NCBI GenBank assembly: GCA_023419535.1 | Contig: JAEZXX010000034.1 | Location: 1 to 64,000 of the forward strand | DNA length: 64,000 nt | Direction: 5' to 3' | Source of the DNA: Pseudomonadota bacterium | GTDB taxonomy: Bacteria; Pseudomonadota; Alphaproteobacteria; Rhizobiales; Rhizobiaceae | In this document: positions 8,470 through 17,789 of the stretch, piece after piece | How the letters are laid out: the number at the start of each line of letters is the position of its first letter | How positions within the stretch are numbered: the first letter of the stretch is position 1 | Program-made: the position numbers and the translations under genes | Notes under the pieces: model-generated | Databases searched by the model: none | Told to the model about the DNA's origin: nothing | What the model saw: only the letters and a program-made list of their open reading frames with translations

Positions 8470-9300
8470 ATGTTCCACCGCGTGACCGACTGGACGGGCG
8501 CCTACACCAACGGCGCCAACATCCCGGAGGGGCATCGCTGGCCGGCCGCCTGGGAAGGGCCCGCGGCGGCCTTTCGCGAGCGGATGTCTGCCGCCGGACG
8601 CGCCGGGCTCGGCCTCTCCTACGGGGAAGGCGAGCGAAACCGCCTGGATCTCTTCCTGCCGGACGCCGCGACGCCGAAGGGCCTCGTCGTCTTCGTCCAC
8701 GGCGGCTACTGGGTGGCGCTCGACCGGTCCTACTGGTCGCAGTTCTCGGCCGGTGCCCTGGCGCACGGCTACGCCGTCGCGATCCCGTCCTACACGCTGT
8801 GTCCGGACATCCGCATCCGCGACATCAAGGTCGAGATCGCGGCGGCGGTCGCGGCGGCGGCTTCGCGCGTCGACGGTCCGATCCGCCTGATCGGTCATTC
8901 GGCCGGCGGCCACCTCGTCACCCGGCTCGCCTGTTCCGACACGCCCCTCGCGCCCGACCTCGTCGCGCGCCTCGCCCATGTCGTCTCGCTGTCCGGCCTG
9001 CACGATCTGCGCCCGCTTCTGAACATCGAGACGAACGCCAAGCTGCGGCTGGACGAGGCGGAAGCGCGCGCCGAGAGCCCGGCGCTGCTCTCGCCGCTCG
9101 ACGGGCTGCGCCTCACCGCATGGGTGGGCGGCGCCGAGCGGGCCGAGTTCCGCCGGCAGAACGCGCTCCTCGCCAACATCTGGACCGGCCTCGGCACCGC
9201 GACGGCCTGCGTCGAGGAGCCCGACCGGCACCATTTCAACGTGCTCGACGGGCTGGCCGAGCCGGATCACCCGCTGACGCGCGCCCTCGTCGGGAACTGA
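8470..9300 (+). CDS. kynurenine formamidase-like alpha/beta hydrolase
   Basis: This is a 276-residue alpha/beta hydrolase with the oxyanion-hole motif HGGYW (residues 77-81) and nucleophile elbow GHSAGG (Ser144). This HGGxW pattern is that of the arylformamidases that hydrolyse N-formylkynurenine. It is not the metal-dependent KynB family. The neighbouring kynU makes the kynurenine-pathway role likely. The ATG at 8470 has GGAG upstream; the longer reading frame would run into the kynU promoter side. Another carboxylesterase function cannot be excluded. Confidence 0.75.
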   Translation: MFHRVTDWTGAYTNGANIPEGHRWPAAWEGPAAAFRERMSAAGRAGLGLSYGEGERNRLDLFLPDAATPKGLVVFVHGGYWVALDRSYWSQFSAGALAHGYAVAIPSYTLCPDIRIRDIKVEIAAAVAAAASRVDGPIRLIGHSAGGHLVTRLACSDTPLAPDLVARLAHVVSLSGLHDLRPLLNIETNAKLRLDEAEARAESPALLSPLDGLRLTAWVGGAERAEFRRQNALLANIWTGLGTATACVEEPDRHHFNVLDGLAEPDHPLTRALVGN

Positions 9301-9325
9301 CGCAGCCCGCCGCTGGGCGTGTCAG
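9297..9325. terminator. hairpin between convergent genes
   Basis: CTGAC...GCCC pairs with GGGC..GTCAG around a GCCGCT loop. The structure covers the stop codons of both converging genes. There is no U tract, so terminator function is tentative. Confidence 0.35.
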
Positions 9326-9828
9326 CCGTTCGCGGCCGGCAGCTCGATCCGCCAAGGCTGATCGTAGACGAACTCGACGACGTTGTTTCCCGGGCCCGCG
9401 CGGTCGGCGACGAGGAAGTCCTGCGGCTCGCCGATCGGCGTCAGAACGCCGTGCCAGACCCCGCGCCGGTAGTTCACACCCTGGCCGGGCGCCGTGACGA
9501 ACGCCTCGGGGCGCCCCGGCTCGCCGTTCTCGTCCGGGCAGACGACGACGAGGAAGGGGCGGCCGCCGAGCGGCACGAAGGCCTGGCTCCCGAACGGGTG
9601 ATGCTCGACGAGAGCGAGATCGAGCGGGAAGGGGTAGGGCTTGCCGCGAAAGATCGACAGGATCGCGCTCGCGCCCTCTCCGGTCGCCTCGACGGTGGCG
9701 AGCGCGTGGTGGCGCTCGCACATTCCGCCGTTGATCGGAAAACGCTCCGCCCCGTCCGTGTCGAGAACGTCGCCGAACGCGGCGAAGGCCTCGCGGGTCA
9801 GCGGCCGGGCGAGGATCGTCCGGCTCAC
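9322..9828 (-). CDS. allA: ureidoglycolate lyase (AllA)
   Basis: The enzyme splits ureidoglycolate into glyoxylate and urea, the last step of ureide degradation. The 168-residue protein matches AllA in length. It opens with a target region (LTREAFAAFGDVLD), contains INGGMCERHHALA, and ends with a GVWHGVLTPIG motif in the cupin-like core. The GTG start at 9828 overlaps the allE stop (GTGA). It is the third gene of the operon puuE-uraD, allE, allA. Confidence 0.88.
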   Translation of the reverse strand: MSRTILARPLTREAFAAFGDVLDTDGAERFPINGGMCERHHALATVEATGEGASAILSIFRGKPYPFPLDLALVEHHPFGSQAFVPLGGRPFLVVVCPDENGEPGRPEAFVTAPGQGVNYRRGVWHGVLTPIGEPQDFLVADRAGPGNNVVEFVYDQPWRIELPAANG

Positions 9829-10658
9829 CGGGGGGTCCTGGGGCGCAGCGCCATGTGGCGGTTGACGTCCTTGTAGAGAAGATAGCGGAAGGGGCCCGGC
9901 CCGCCCGCGTAGCAGGCCTGCGGGCAGAAGGCGCGCAGCCACATGTAGTCGCCGGCCTCGACCTCCACCCAGTCCTGGTTGAGGTGGTAGACCGCCTTGC
10001 CCTCCAAGACGTAGAGCCCGTGCTCCATGACATGGGTCTCGGCGAAGGGGATGATGCCGCCCGGCTGCAGCGTGACGATGGTCACGTGCATGTCGTGACG
10101 AAGGTCGGCGGGGTCGACGAAGCGCGTCGTCGCCCAGACGCCGTTCGTGCCCGGCATCGCCGTCGGCTCGATCGTCGCCTCGTCCAGGAAGAGCGGCGGC
10201 GGCGTCTCCAGCCCGCCCACCGGCTCGAAGGCCTTGCGGATCCAGTGGAAGCGGACGACGCCCTCGCCCCGGTTGGCGAAGCGCCAGCCGCAGGAGGGCG
10301 GCAGATAGGCGTAGCCGCCGGCCTTGAGCACGTGTTCGTCGGCCCCCAGGAGCACCGTCGCCTCGCCCTCGACGACGAAGAGGACGCCTTCGGCTTCCGG
10401 GTCGCTCTCGGGCCGATCGGAGCCGCCCCCCGGCTGCACCTCCATGATGTACTGCGAAAAGGTTTCGGCGAAGCCGGAGAGCGGACGCGACAGCACCCAG
10501 AGGCGCGTGCCCTCCCAATGCGGAAGATAGCTCGTCACGATGTCGCTCATCGTGCCGCGCGGGATGACCGCGTAGGCTTGCGTGAACACCGCCCGGTCGG
10601 TGAGGAGCTGGGTCTGCGGCGGCAGGCCGCCGGCGGGTGCGTAGTAGGAACGCTTCAT
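9825..10658 (-). CDS. allE: (S)-ureidoglycine aminohydrolase (AllE, bicupin)
   Basis: This enzyme converts ureidoglycine to ureidoglycolate with release of ammonia. The 277-residue protein has two cupin domains: roughly residues 60-130 (VEGEATVLLGADEHVLKAGGYAYLPP) and 185-260 (ETHVMEHGLYVLEGKAVYHL, the metal-binding one). The N-terminal YYAPAGGLPPQ is typical of AllE/YlbA. The ATG overlaps the upstream stop (ATGA). It acts between allantoate amidohydrolase, which is not in the window, and AllA. Confidence 0.88.
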   Translation of the reverse strand: MKRSYYAPAGGLPPQTQLLTDRAVFTQAYAVIPRGTMSDIVTSYLPHWEGTRLWVLSRPLSGFAETFSQYIMEVQPGGGSDRPESDPEAEGVLFVVEGEATVLLGADEHVLKAGGYAYLPPSCGWRFANRGEGVVRFHWIRKAFEPVGGLETPPPLFLDEATIEPTAMPGTNGVWATTRFVDPADLRHDMHVTIVTLQPGGIIPFAETHVMEHGLYVLEGKAVYHLNQDWVEVEAGDYMWLRAFCPQACYAGGPGPFRYLLYKDVNRHMALRPRTPR

Positions 10659-12097
10659 CGGGGCAGGATCTCCTGGAGCCGCAGAGCGGCGATGCGCTCG
10701 ACCGCAGCGCAGGCGGCGTCGAACTCCGCCTCCGTATCGTTGCTCAAGCGCGCCCGGAAGGCCGCGAGAATGCCGGCCTTGTCGTGGTCGCGCACGGGAA
10801 TGATGAAGGGGAACCCGAAGCGCGCCACGTAGGCCTCGTTCAGCTGCGTGAAGGTCTCGCGCTCATCGTCGGTGAGGAGATCGAGCCCGGCGGAGGCCTG
10901 CTCGCTGGTCGACTCGGTCGTGAGGCGGCCGGCCCGGGCGAGCTTGCCGGCGAGATCGGGATGGGCGCGAAGGACGCCGAGCCGCTCCTCGCGGCTGGCG
11001 GAGCGGAACATTCGCGCGAGCGCGTTGTGCAGCCCGCCTGCGCTGTCGTGCGCGGGGCCGAGCTCCAGATCGAAGGCGCGCTCGGCGATGAAGGGCGAAT
11101 GCTCGAACACCGCGCCGAAGCGCGACACGAATTCCGTGCGGTCCATGCGCGAGGGGCGCAGCGCCGGCGCGGCGTAGGGATGCGTCGCCCGCCAGTGGTC
11201 CGCGATGTCGATCCGGCGCGCGATCCAGACCGCCTCGTGTCCTTGCACGTATTCGACGAAGCGCTGGAGCGCGGCGAAGCGGCCCGGGCGCCCGACGAGC
11301 CGGCAGTGCAGGCCGATCGACATCATCGAGGGGCGGCCCGCCGTGCCTTCGGCATAGTGCGTGTCGAAGGCGTCCTTCAGATAGGCGAAGAACTGCTCGC
11401 CGGTGTTGAACCCTTGCGCGGTCGCAAAGCGCATGTCGTTGGCGTCGAGCGTGTAGGGGACGACGAGCTGCGGTTCGGCCGGGTTGCCGTGGCCATCATG
11501 GTCGAGCCAGTAGGGCAGATCGTCGTCGTAGGTGTCGGAGACCCAGTCGAAGCCCTCGCGCGCGGCGAGCCGGACGGAGTTCGCGGAGGTCCGCCCGAGA
11601 TAGAGTCCCCGCGGGCGCTCGCCGACGACTTCGGTGTGGAGGCGGATGGCCTCCTTCAGGTCGGCCCGCTCCGCCTCCTCTTCGTGGTCGCGGTAGTCGA
11701 TCCAGCGCAGCCCGTGCGAGGCGATCTCCCAGCCCGCCTCCTGCATGGCCGCGACCTGGTCGGGCGCGCGCGCGAGCGCCTGCGCCACCCCGTAGACGGT
11801 GACGGGAACCTTCGCCTGCGCGAACAGGCGATGCAGGCGCCAGAAGCCGGCGCGCGCGCCGTACTCGTAGATCGATTCCATGTTCCAGTGGCGCTTGCCC
11901 GGCCATGGTTGTGCGCCGACGATCTCCGACAGGAAGGCCTCCGAGGCGGCGTCGCCGTGGAGGATGGAGTTTTCCGCGCCCTCCTCGTAATTGACGACGA
12001 AGGAGACCGCGACGTGCGCGCCACCCGGCCATCGCGGGTCCGGCGGACGCGCGCCGTAGCCGCGCATGTCTCTCACGTATCGCCTGGGCGCCGTCAT
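10655..12097 (-). CDS. puuE: fusion of allantoinase PuuE and OHCU decarboxylase UraD
   Basis: This 480-residue protein carries two ureide enzymes. Residues 1-306 are a polysaccharide-deacetylase-like, metal-independent allantoinase (PuuE), with MRGYGARPPDPRWP at the start and NYEEGAENSILHGD. From about residue 317 a UraD domain follows, with the conserved AHPDLAGKL near 380 and FGFPFIIPVR near 430. It should therefore make allantoin from OHCU and open it to allantoate. The ATG at 12097 has GGAG 7 nt upstream; a GTG 12 nt earlier lacks one. It is the first gene of the operon. Confidence 0.9.
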   Translation of the reverse strand: MTAPRRYVRDMRGYGARPPDPRWPGGAHVAVSFVVNYEEGAENSILHGDAASEAFLSEIVGAQPWPGKRHWNMESIYEYGARAGFWRLHRLFAQAKVPVTVYGVAQALARAPDQVAAMQEAGWEIASHGLRWIDYRDHEEEAERADLKEAIRLHTEVVGERPRGLYLGRTSANSVRLAAREGFDWVSDTYDDDLPYWLDHDGHGNPAEPQLVVPYTLDANDMRFATAQGFNTGEQFFAYLKDAFDTHYAEGTAGRPSMMSIGLHCRLVGRPGRFAALQRFVEYVQGHEAVWIARRIDIADHWRATHPYAAPALRPSRMDRTEFVSRFGAVFEHSPFIAERAFDLELGPAHDSAGGLHNALARMFRSASREERLGVLRAHPDLAGKLARAGRLTTESTSEQASAGLDLLTDDERETFTQLNEAYVARFGFPFIIPVRDHDKAGILAAFRARLSNDTEAEFDAACAAVERIAALRLQEILPR

Positions 12098-12272
12098 CGC
12101 CGTCTCCACACTGACCTGTCCTGCACGTCGACCGCGCCCGTCCTTCGCGGACGGGGGTGAGTCGCCGCGCCCATCCTAAGCGTGCCGCGCGCGAAATGGT
12201 CCAACCATGCGGCGCACGACGCTGGAGCGCATCGAGCGAACGGAGCGCGGGCTCGCGCGGACGCCCTGAGGC

Positions 12273-13214
12273 TCAGCCGGCACGCGGAGCCGCGGCCGCG
12301 AACTCGCGCAGCCGCGTCAGCAGATCGCGGGGCGCCGCCCAGTCCAGCGCGCGCTCGGCGCGGGACGGATCGAGCACGAAGTCCTTGGCGAGACGCTCGA
12401 ATGCCTCCCCTTTGCCCAGACGGCGGGCAACCCATTCCAGAAGACCGGACGGGGCGTCCAGAAGGCGAGAAGTCCGGCCGGCGCCCTCTCGAAGGGCCGC
12501 GACGATCTCGGCCGGGGTCGCGGCGCCGCCCGACAGAAGCAGGATCTCGTTCAACGCGGCGGGAGCCTCGGCCGCGCGCGCGATCGCCTCGACGAGGTCC
12601 TCGACCGCAACGAGGCTGCGCCGGCCGCCGAGGCCCCGGAGCGGGAGGGGCAGGGGCGTCGCCGCGAGCCGAGCAAGCTGCGCGACGGTACCCCGGCCCC
12701 CTCGTCCGAAGACGGGTGCCGGACGGAGGACGCAGGCCGTCGTGTCCGAGCCGGTGAGCGCCTCCGAAAGGGCTGTCTCGGCCTCGGCCTTCGATTGCGC
12801 ATAGGGGCTCTGCGGCACGATCGGATCGCTCTCTGCGACCGGGCGGCCGTCGGCGCGCGGGGCGTGGAGGTTGGCGGTGGACAGGAACACGAAGCGCCTG
12901 ACCCCCTCTCGGGCGCTGGCCCGCGCGAGCGCGGCGGTGCCCTCGACATTGACGGCCTGCAGAACGGCCGCGTCGCCCGCGCCCGGATCGCCGCGGGCCG
13001 GATTGGCGGCGGCGAGATGGATCACCGCGTCCACGCCACGCGGCCAGCCGCGTGCGGTCTCGACGTCCTTCAGGGCGGCGGGGGCGGCCCACGCGCCCGG
13101 TTCGGGAGCGCTCGTCCCGCGCGTCATCCTGACGACATCGTGGCCGGCTTGCCTCAAACGGGGAAGGAGATGGGAGCCGACGAAGCCGCCGGCGCCCGTC
13201 ACCAGGACGCGCAA
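12273..13214 (-). CDS. NAD-dependent sugar epimerase/reductase, probably for a 4-keto-6-deoxy nucleotide sugar
   Basis: This is a 313-residue extended SDR with the Rossmann motif GAGGFVGSH (7-15) and catalytic YAQSK. It lies 31 nt after a UDP-GlcNAc 4,6-dehydratase-type gene on the same strand. Its sequence style resembles the WbpV/WreQ reductases that finish UDP-N-acetylquinovosamine. That pairing is known in rhizobial O-antigen synthesis, but here it is inferred from context. The start is a TTG with GAGGG about 9 nt upstream. It could also be an epimerase for another sugar. Confidence 0.7.
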   Translation of the reverse strand: MRVLVTGAGGFVGSHLLPRLRQAGHDVVRMTRGTSAPEPGAWAAPAALKDVETARGWPRGVDAVIHLAAANPARGDPGAGDAAVLQAVNVEGTAALARASAREGVRRFVFLSTANLHAPRADGRPVAESDPIVPQSPYAQSKAEAETALSEALTGSDTTACVLRPAPVFGRGGRGTVAQLARLAATPLPLPLRGLGGRRSLVAVEDLVEAIARAAEAPAALNEILLLSGGAATPAEIVAALREGAGRTSRLLDAPSGLLEWVARRLGKGEAFERLAKDFVLDPSRAERALDWAAPRDLLTRLREFAAAAPRAG

Positions 13215-13245
13215 CGGAGCGTGCCCTCAAGACGCGGGTGAGGCC

Positions 13246-15219
13246 TCACGCTTCCTTCCCGTCCAGCGGGCGCATGTCATGCCCGCCCATCAGCCGCTGC
13301 AGTTCCTCGCTCGGCCGGAACTCCGGGACCGTGGAGGCGAGCAGGCGGAGCGCGGCGGGAAGGTCGCGCGCCTCGATCAGCCGCGCCAGCTCATCGAAGA
13401 TGCGGGTGACGATGGCCGGCTCGATCGCGCGCGGGAAGGCCATCAGGATGCCGTCGACGCCGGTCTGGACCAGAGTCTCGCGCCGGTCGAACAGCTCCTC
13501 GAACATCTTCTCGCCCGGCCGCAGTCCCGTGTAGACGATCTTCACGTCCGTCTCCGGCCGAAGGCCCGACAGGCGGATGAGGTTGCGCGCCAGATCCGCG
13601 ATCTTCACCGGCGCACCCATGTCGAGCACGAAGAGACGCCCACGCTCGGTCGGGTTGCTCAGGCCGTAGGCGGCGGACTGGAGCACCAGCACGCAGGCCT
13701 CCGGGATGGTCATGAAGTAGCGCTCGATCTCCGGATGGGTGACGGTCAGCGGTCCGCCGGCCTTGAGCTGCCGCTCGAAGAGGGGGACGACGGAGCCCGC
13801 CGAGCCGAGGACGTTGCCGAAGCGCACGGTCATGAAGCGCGTGCCGCTCTCCTTCGGGTTCAGATCCATCGCCTGGCAGAACATCTCGGCCATGCGCTTG
13901 GCCGCGCCCATGACGTTGGTCGGGTTCACGGCCTTGTCGGTGGAGACGAGGACCACGGCGCGGACCTTGGCCCGGATCGCGGCCTCGGCGACGTTCCGCG
14001 TACCGATCGCGTTGGTGAAGAGGCCTTCCAGAGGCTGCGCCTCGACCAGCGGAACGTGCTTGAGCGCGGCGGCGTGGAAGACGACGTCGGGCCGCAGCTC
14101 GTCCATGACGCGCTCGACCGACTGGGCCTCCCGGACGTTGCACAGGCGCACGACGCTCTGCAGCTGCGGGAAGCGCTCGCGCAGCTCCACCTCCGCCGAA
14201 TAGAGCAGGAACTCGCTGGCGTCGACGAGGATCAGGACCGCGGGGCCGAAGAGCGCGATCTGGCGCGTCAGCTCCGAGCCGATGGAGCCGCCCGCGCCGG
14301 TGATCAGGACGCGCCGGCCCTCGATCATGGCTGCGATGCGCGGCGTGTCGAGCTCGACCGGCGGGCGCTGCAGCAGGTCCTCCAGCCGCACGGGCTGCAG
14401 CTCGATCTCGGCGTCGACGCCGATGACGTCCATCATGTCGGGCAGGCGCAGCAGCTCCAGCCCCCATTCGGCGCTGAGCTCGACCAGCGTGCCGAAGGAG
14501 ACGTGCGGTTCGACCTCGTGGCGCGGCCGCGCCAGGATCAGCGCGTCGGGCGCGCGGTCCTCGTCGCGCAGCCTGGCGAGCATTTCGGGGAGCCGGTCGT
14601 AGGAGACGATCGGAACGCCGCGGATGAACCGGCCTGCGCGTCGCCCGCGTTCGTCGACGATCGCCTCCACGTCGAACGCCGAGCGCGAGCGCTCCGACAG
14701 CGTCTTGAGAAAGAGGTCGGCATCGTCCGAGGCGCCGAGGAGAAGGACCCGGCGACGGGGCGAGGGGTTGCGGATGCGGTAGCGCCGGACATCCCGCGCA
14801 TCGCGATAGAGCCGGTAGAGGACGCGCGGGCCCGCGAGCCCCAGAATCAGGAACGCCCAGGTGATCGCCATGGAGGAGCGCGGGACCAGCTCCAGCGGCC
14901 GGAGCAGGAAGAACGCCACGATCGAGATCACGACCGAGAGCGAGGCGACCTTCACGATGGCCAGGAGGTCGGGAAGGGACGCGTAGCGCCACACGCCGCG
15001 GTTCATCCCGAAGGTCAGGCCGACGCAGCCGACGAGGATTCCGAACACCATCGCGGTGATCAGATAGTCCCAAACCTCGGGACCGATCGACAGGATTTCG
15101 ATGCGCAGCGCGAAGCCGAGCATGAAGGCCGTGACCCCGACGAGAACGTCGTGGACGAAGGCGACGCGGCGCGCGGTCACGGCCCGTCGCAGGAGCGAAA
15201 CTGCCGGCATGTCCCTCAT
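13246..15219 (-). CDS. membrane-bound polysaccharide biosynthesis protein, CapD/WbpM type (UDP-GlcNAc 4,6-dehydratase)
   Basis: This 657-residue protein has four predicted membrane segments in residues 20-130. A first nucleotide-binding fold follows (VLLLGAS, 158-164), then the catalytic SDR domain with GAGGSIGSE at 308-316. The STDKAVNPTNVMGAAK stretch replaces the usual YxxxK, as in WbpM and CapD. Such enzymes make UDP-4-keto-6-deoxy-GlcNAc for O-antigen or capsule. It heads a two-gene operon with the downstream reductase. A -10/-35 pair is visible upstream. Confidence 0.88.
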   Translation of the reverse strand: MRDMPAVSLLRRAVTARRVAFVHDVLVGVTAFMLGFALRIEILSIGPEVWDYLITAMVFGILVGCVGLTFGMNRGVWRYASLPDLLAIVKVASLSVVISIVAFFLLRPLELVPRSSMAITWAFLILGLAGPRVLYRLYRDARDVRRYRIRNPSPRRRVLLLGASDDADLFLKTLSERSRSAFDVEAIVDERGRRAGRFIRGVPIVSYDRLPEMLARLRDEDRAPDALILARPRHEVEPHVSFGTLVELSAEWGLELLRLPDMMDVIGVDAEIELQPVRLEDLLQRPPVELDTPRIAAMIEGRRVLITGAGGSIGSELTRQIALFGPAVLILVDASEFLLYSAEVELRERFPQLQSVVRLCNVREAQSVERVMDELRPDVVFHAAALKHVPLVEAQPLEGLFTNAIGTRNVAEAAIRAKVRAVVLVSTDKAVNPTNVMGAAKRMAEMFCQAMDLNPKESGTRFMTVRFGNVLGSAGSVVPLFERQLKAGGPLTVTHPEIERYFMTIPEACVLVLQSAAYGLSNPTERGRLFVLDMGAPVKIADLARNLIRLSGLRPETDVKIVYTGLRPGEKMFEELFDRRETLVQTGVDGILMAFPRAIEPAIVTRIFDELARLIEARDLPAALRLLASTVPEFRPSEELQRLMGGHDMRPLDGKEA

Positions 15220-15694
15220 AGGCCTGTCTCTCGGCTTGGGTCACGGTCGCGTCCGAGCGCGGGCATCTCCCCGTGCCCCGGCCCGACGCGGATGACCTTC
15301 GGCGATCCCGCCTGGTCCCCCCCATCCCTTATAGAAGCCCGATCTGTGGCGCCATCAAGCCGGAACCGTCGCAGGCCGTCGATCGCGACCTCGACGCGCG
15401 GTCAACGCGATCGTGATCCGAGACCGGCCCGCGAGGAGCGCGATGGCCGGAAGCTCGCTCCGAACAGGATCCCGGTTCCCGTCCGCCTGTCCGGCGGCGG
15501 GTGCGGCCTTCCACAATGGTTTTGCCTTGGCAGCCCGCATACGGTAGTGCCACCGCCGTCGCCGTGCGGGTTCTGCGATGCGTGCGCGATGCTGAAGGGT
15601 CGGTGACGTGGCCGCCATGACGGGCGTTCCGCCGTGCCTCGACGAGGTCCGGCGCGGGCGGCGCGGCCGGCGGGTTCTGACGAAGGTACGGTGA
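15220..15694. other. 475-bp intergenic region between divergent polysaccharide genes
   Basis: No gene is convincing here. The region must hold the promoters for the capD-type gene (minus) and manC (plus). It contains a -35/-10 candidate for the minus strand at 15329-15358. I see no repeat or structured RNA. Confidence 0.5.
15329..15358 (-). promoter_or_regulatory. candidate sigma-70 type promoter for the capD-type gene
   Basis: Reading leftward there is TTGATG, an 18-nt spacer, and CTATAA, about 110 nt before the start codon. This is a visual match only. Confidence 0.35.
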
Positions 15695-17131
15695 ATGACC
15701 AGCGATCGTAACGACGCATTCCCGATCATCCCGATCATCATGGCCGGCGGCTCGGGGACGCGCCTCTGGCCGGTCTCGCGCGAGACGATGCCCAAGCAGT
15801 TCATCAACCTGATGGACACGGGGCGTTCGACCTTCCAGGACACGCTGGTCCGCGTCGCGGGACCGCGCTTCGCCGCGCCGGTGGTGGTGACCGGCAACGA
15901 TTTCCGCTTCGTCGTCGCCGAGCAGATGAAGGCCTGCGGCGCGCAGGGGACGATTGTCCTCGAGCCCTCGCGGCAGGATTCGGCCGCGGCCGTGGCGGTC
16001 GGTGCCCTGATGGCCGTCGAGCGCGATCCGGAGGCCGTCTGCCTCGTTCTCGCCGCCGACCATGTCATCGCCGAGACCGACCATTTCGTGAACGACTGCC
16101 TGCGCGCCGCCTCCCTGGCCTCGCGGGACGCTCGCATCATGACGCTGGGCATCCAGCCGGACCATGCCTCCACCGCCTACGGCTACATCGAATGCGGCGC
16201 GTCGCTGGGCGAGGAACGCAGCTTCGTCCTCGAACGCTTCGTCGAGAAGCCGGACCAGGCGTGCGCCGAGGCCTATCTCGAGGCCGGGCTCCTCTGGAAC
16301 AGCGGCAATTTCCTGTTCCGCGCCGCCGCGATGATCGAGGAACTGGAGGCGAACGCGCCCGAGGTCCTGGACGCCGCGCGCCAGGCGCTGGCTGCGAGCG
16401 TGCGCGATCTCGACTTCCTGCGCCTCGACGCGAACGCCTTCGCGAAGGCGCCCAAGATCTCGATCGACTACGCGGTGATGGAGAAGACCCGCCGCGCGGG
16501 CGTGGTGCGGGCGACCTTCGCATGGTCGGATGTCGGCTCATGGGATTCGATCCATGCGATCAAGACGCCCGACGCCGACGGCAACGTCCTCGAAGGACCG
16601 GTCTCGGTCCTCGATACGCGGGGCAGTCTGGTTCGCTCGGAAGGGCCTCTGACAGCGGTCTTCGGACTGAGCGACGTCGTGGTGGTGGCGCTTGCCGACG
16701 CGGTTCTGGTGACCTCCAAGCAGGAGGCTCCGCGGGTCAAGGATCTGGTGAAGAAGCTGCAGGACGAGGGTCGCAGCGAGACGACGCATCACCTGCGCAT
16801 CCACCGTCCTTGGGGCTGGTACCAGCGGATCGACATCGGCGGGCGCTTCCAGGTGAAGCACATCTGCGTGCACCCGGGCGGCACCCTGTCGCTGCAGCGC
16901 CATCACCACCGCGCCGAGCACTGGGTCGTCGTCCACGGAACCGCGGAAGTGACGATCGATGGGGTCGTGAAGCACTATCACGAGAACGAGGCGGCCTATC
17001 TGCCGATCGGCTGCACGCATCGCCTGCATAATCCGGGCAAGATCGACTTGAAGATCATCGAGGTCCAGGTCGGCTCCTATACCGGCGAGGACGACATCGT
17101 GCGCATCGAGGACATCTACGCGCGGACGTGA
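15695..17131 (+). CDS. manC: mannose-1-phosphate guanylyltransferase / mannose-6-phosphate isomerase
   Basis: This bifunctional enzyme makes GDP-mannose for exopolysaccharide or LPS. The 478-residue protein has the normal type II length. The nucleotidyltransferase signature GGSGTRLWPVSRETMPKQF spans residues 18-36, and FVEKP follows in the sugar site. The C-terminal isomerase cupin (about 360-470) contains RPWGWYQ and the metal-binding QRHHHRAEHW. The ATG has AAGGT upstream. It is divergent from the capD-type operon, forming a polysaccharide precursor locus. Confidence 0.93.
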   Translation: MTSDRNDAFPIIPIIMAGGSGTRLWPVSRETMPKQFINLMDTGRSTFQDTLVRVAGPRFAAPVVVTGNDFRFVVAEQMKACGAQGTIVLEPSRQDSAAAVAVGALMAVERDPEAVCLVLAADHVIAETDHFVNDCLRAASLASRDARIMTLGIQPDHASTAYGYIECGASLGEERSFVLERFVEKPDQACAEAYLEAGLLWNSGNFLFRAAAMIEELEANAPEVLDAARQALAASVRDLDFLRLDANAFAKAPKISIDYAVMEKTRRAGVVRATFAWSDVGSWDSIHAIKTPDADGNVLEGPVSVLDTRGSLVRSEGPLTAVFGLSDVVVVALADAVLVTSKQEAPRVKDLVKKLQDEGRSETTHHLRIHRPWGWYQRIDIGGRFQVKHICVHPGGTLSLQRHHHRAEHWVVVHGTAEVTIDGVVKHYHENEAAYLPIGCTHRLHNPGKIDLKIIEVQVGSYTGEDDIVRIEDIYART

Positions 17132-17413
17132 GCCGACCAACTCGTCCGGTGCAAACGGGTCGCGGCCGGCCCCTGCGGGACGGCTACAGCCCTAGAGCAT
17201 ATCAGCTGATTCGACGGCCCGTTCGCTTTGCACGAGCGGATCATCGCACTCCTGTGTTCGGATAGGCGAAGCGGGCGGCCACGGCCCTTCGCCAACCAGC
17301 ACTGCGCTCGACCGTCGCTGGAGAGCGTACCGGACGCCGCGTTCGCTCACGGTCAGAGACCGGATCGATCCGCTCCTTTGGTCGAAACAGACCGCATATG
17401 CAGATTGGAGAGC
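17132..17413. other. intergenic region with a possible short repeat fragment
   Basis: No gene is supported. AGAGCATATCAGCTGATTCG at 17194-17213 contains the palindrome ATCAGCTGAT and resembles short intergenic repeats seen in rhizobial genomes, but I cannot count copies here. Confidence 0.3.
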
Positions 17414-17487
17414 TGGCTGGGGGACCTGGATTCGAACCAAGACTAACGGAGTCAGAGTCCGCTGTTCTACCCTTAAACTATCCCCCA
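17414..17487 (-). tRNA. tRNA-Gln (anticodon CTG)
   Basis: A 74-nt tRNA with encoded CCA. The acceptor stem UGGGGGA pairs with UCCCCCA and is followed by discriminator G73, the expected glutamine identity features including the weak U1-A72 pair. The anticodon stem GCGGA/UCCGU holds the loop CUCUGAC with anticodon CUG. The T arm has GGUUCGAAUCC. Confidence 0.95.
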
Positions 17488-17521
17488 GCAGGGGAGGCGC
17501 TGCTCGGCACCCACGGACGCC

Positions 17522-17549
17522 TTCATACAGATCGCGCGCGGCAACGCAA
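17522..17549 (-). promoter_or_regulatory. candidate promoter of tRNA-Gln
   Basis: Reading leftward: TTGCGT, 16-nt spacer, TATGAA. It ends 35 nt before the mature tRNA 5' end, a suitable distance for a tRNA leader. Confidence 0.45.
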
Positions 17550-17789
17550 CCCCGTCCGTGCACGGGCGCGCCGAAAGATGACCGAGCCGCCGCGTCGAAG
17601 GCCGCGATCGGTGCCGCTTCTGAGCGCTCGTCCCCGTCGGCGGGGCCGTGCCCACCTTGTGGAACCTCTCCATCTTGGTAAAGTCGCGCTAACCTTGATT
17701 TGAGTTCGATCGGCGCTACGCCGGATGGGCAGGCAGCGATTGCGAAGCATGACGTCACGACACCGGGTCCTCCGGCGCGGTTCGGCTTG

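Noticed and set aside
12871..15606. 911-codon plus-strand frame
   Set aside because: It is opposite the capD-type gene and the SDR, whose NAD motifs are unmistakable. Composition is that of a high-GC shadow frame.
17187..17487. Integration site at tRNA-Gln
   Set aside because: No integrase gene and no repeat of the tRNA 3' end nearby.
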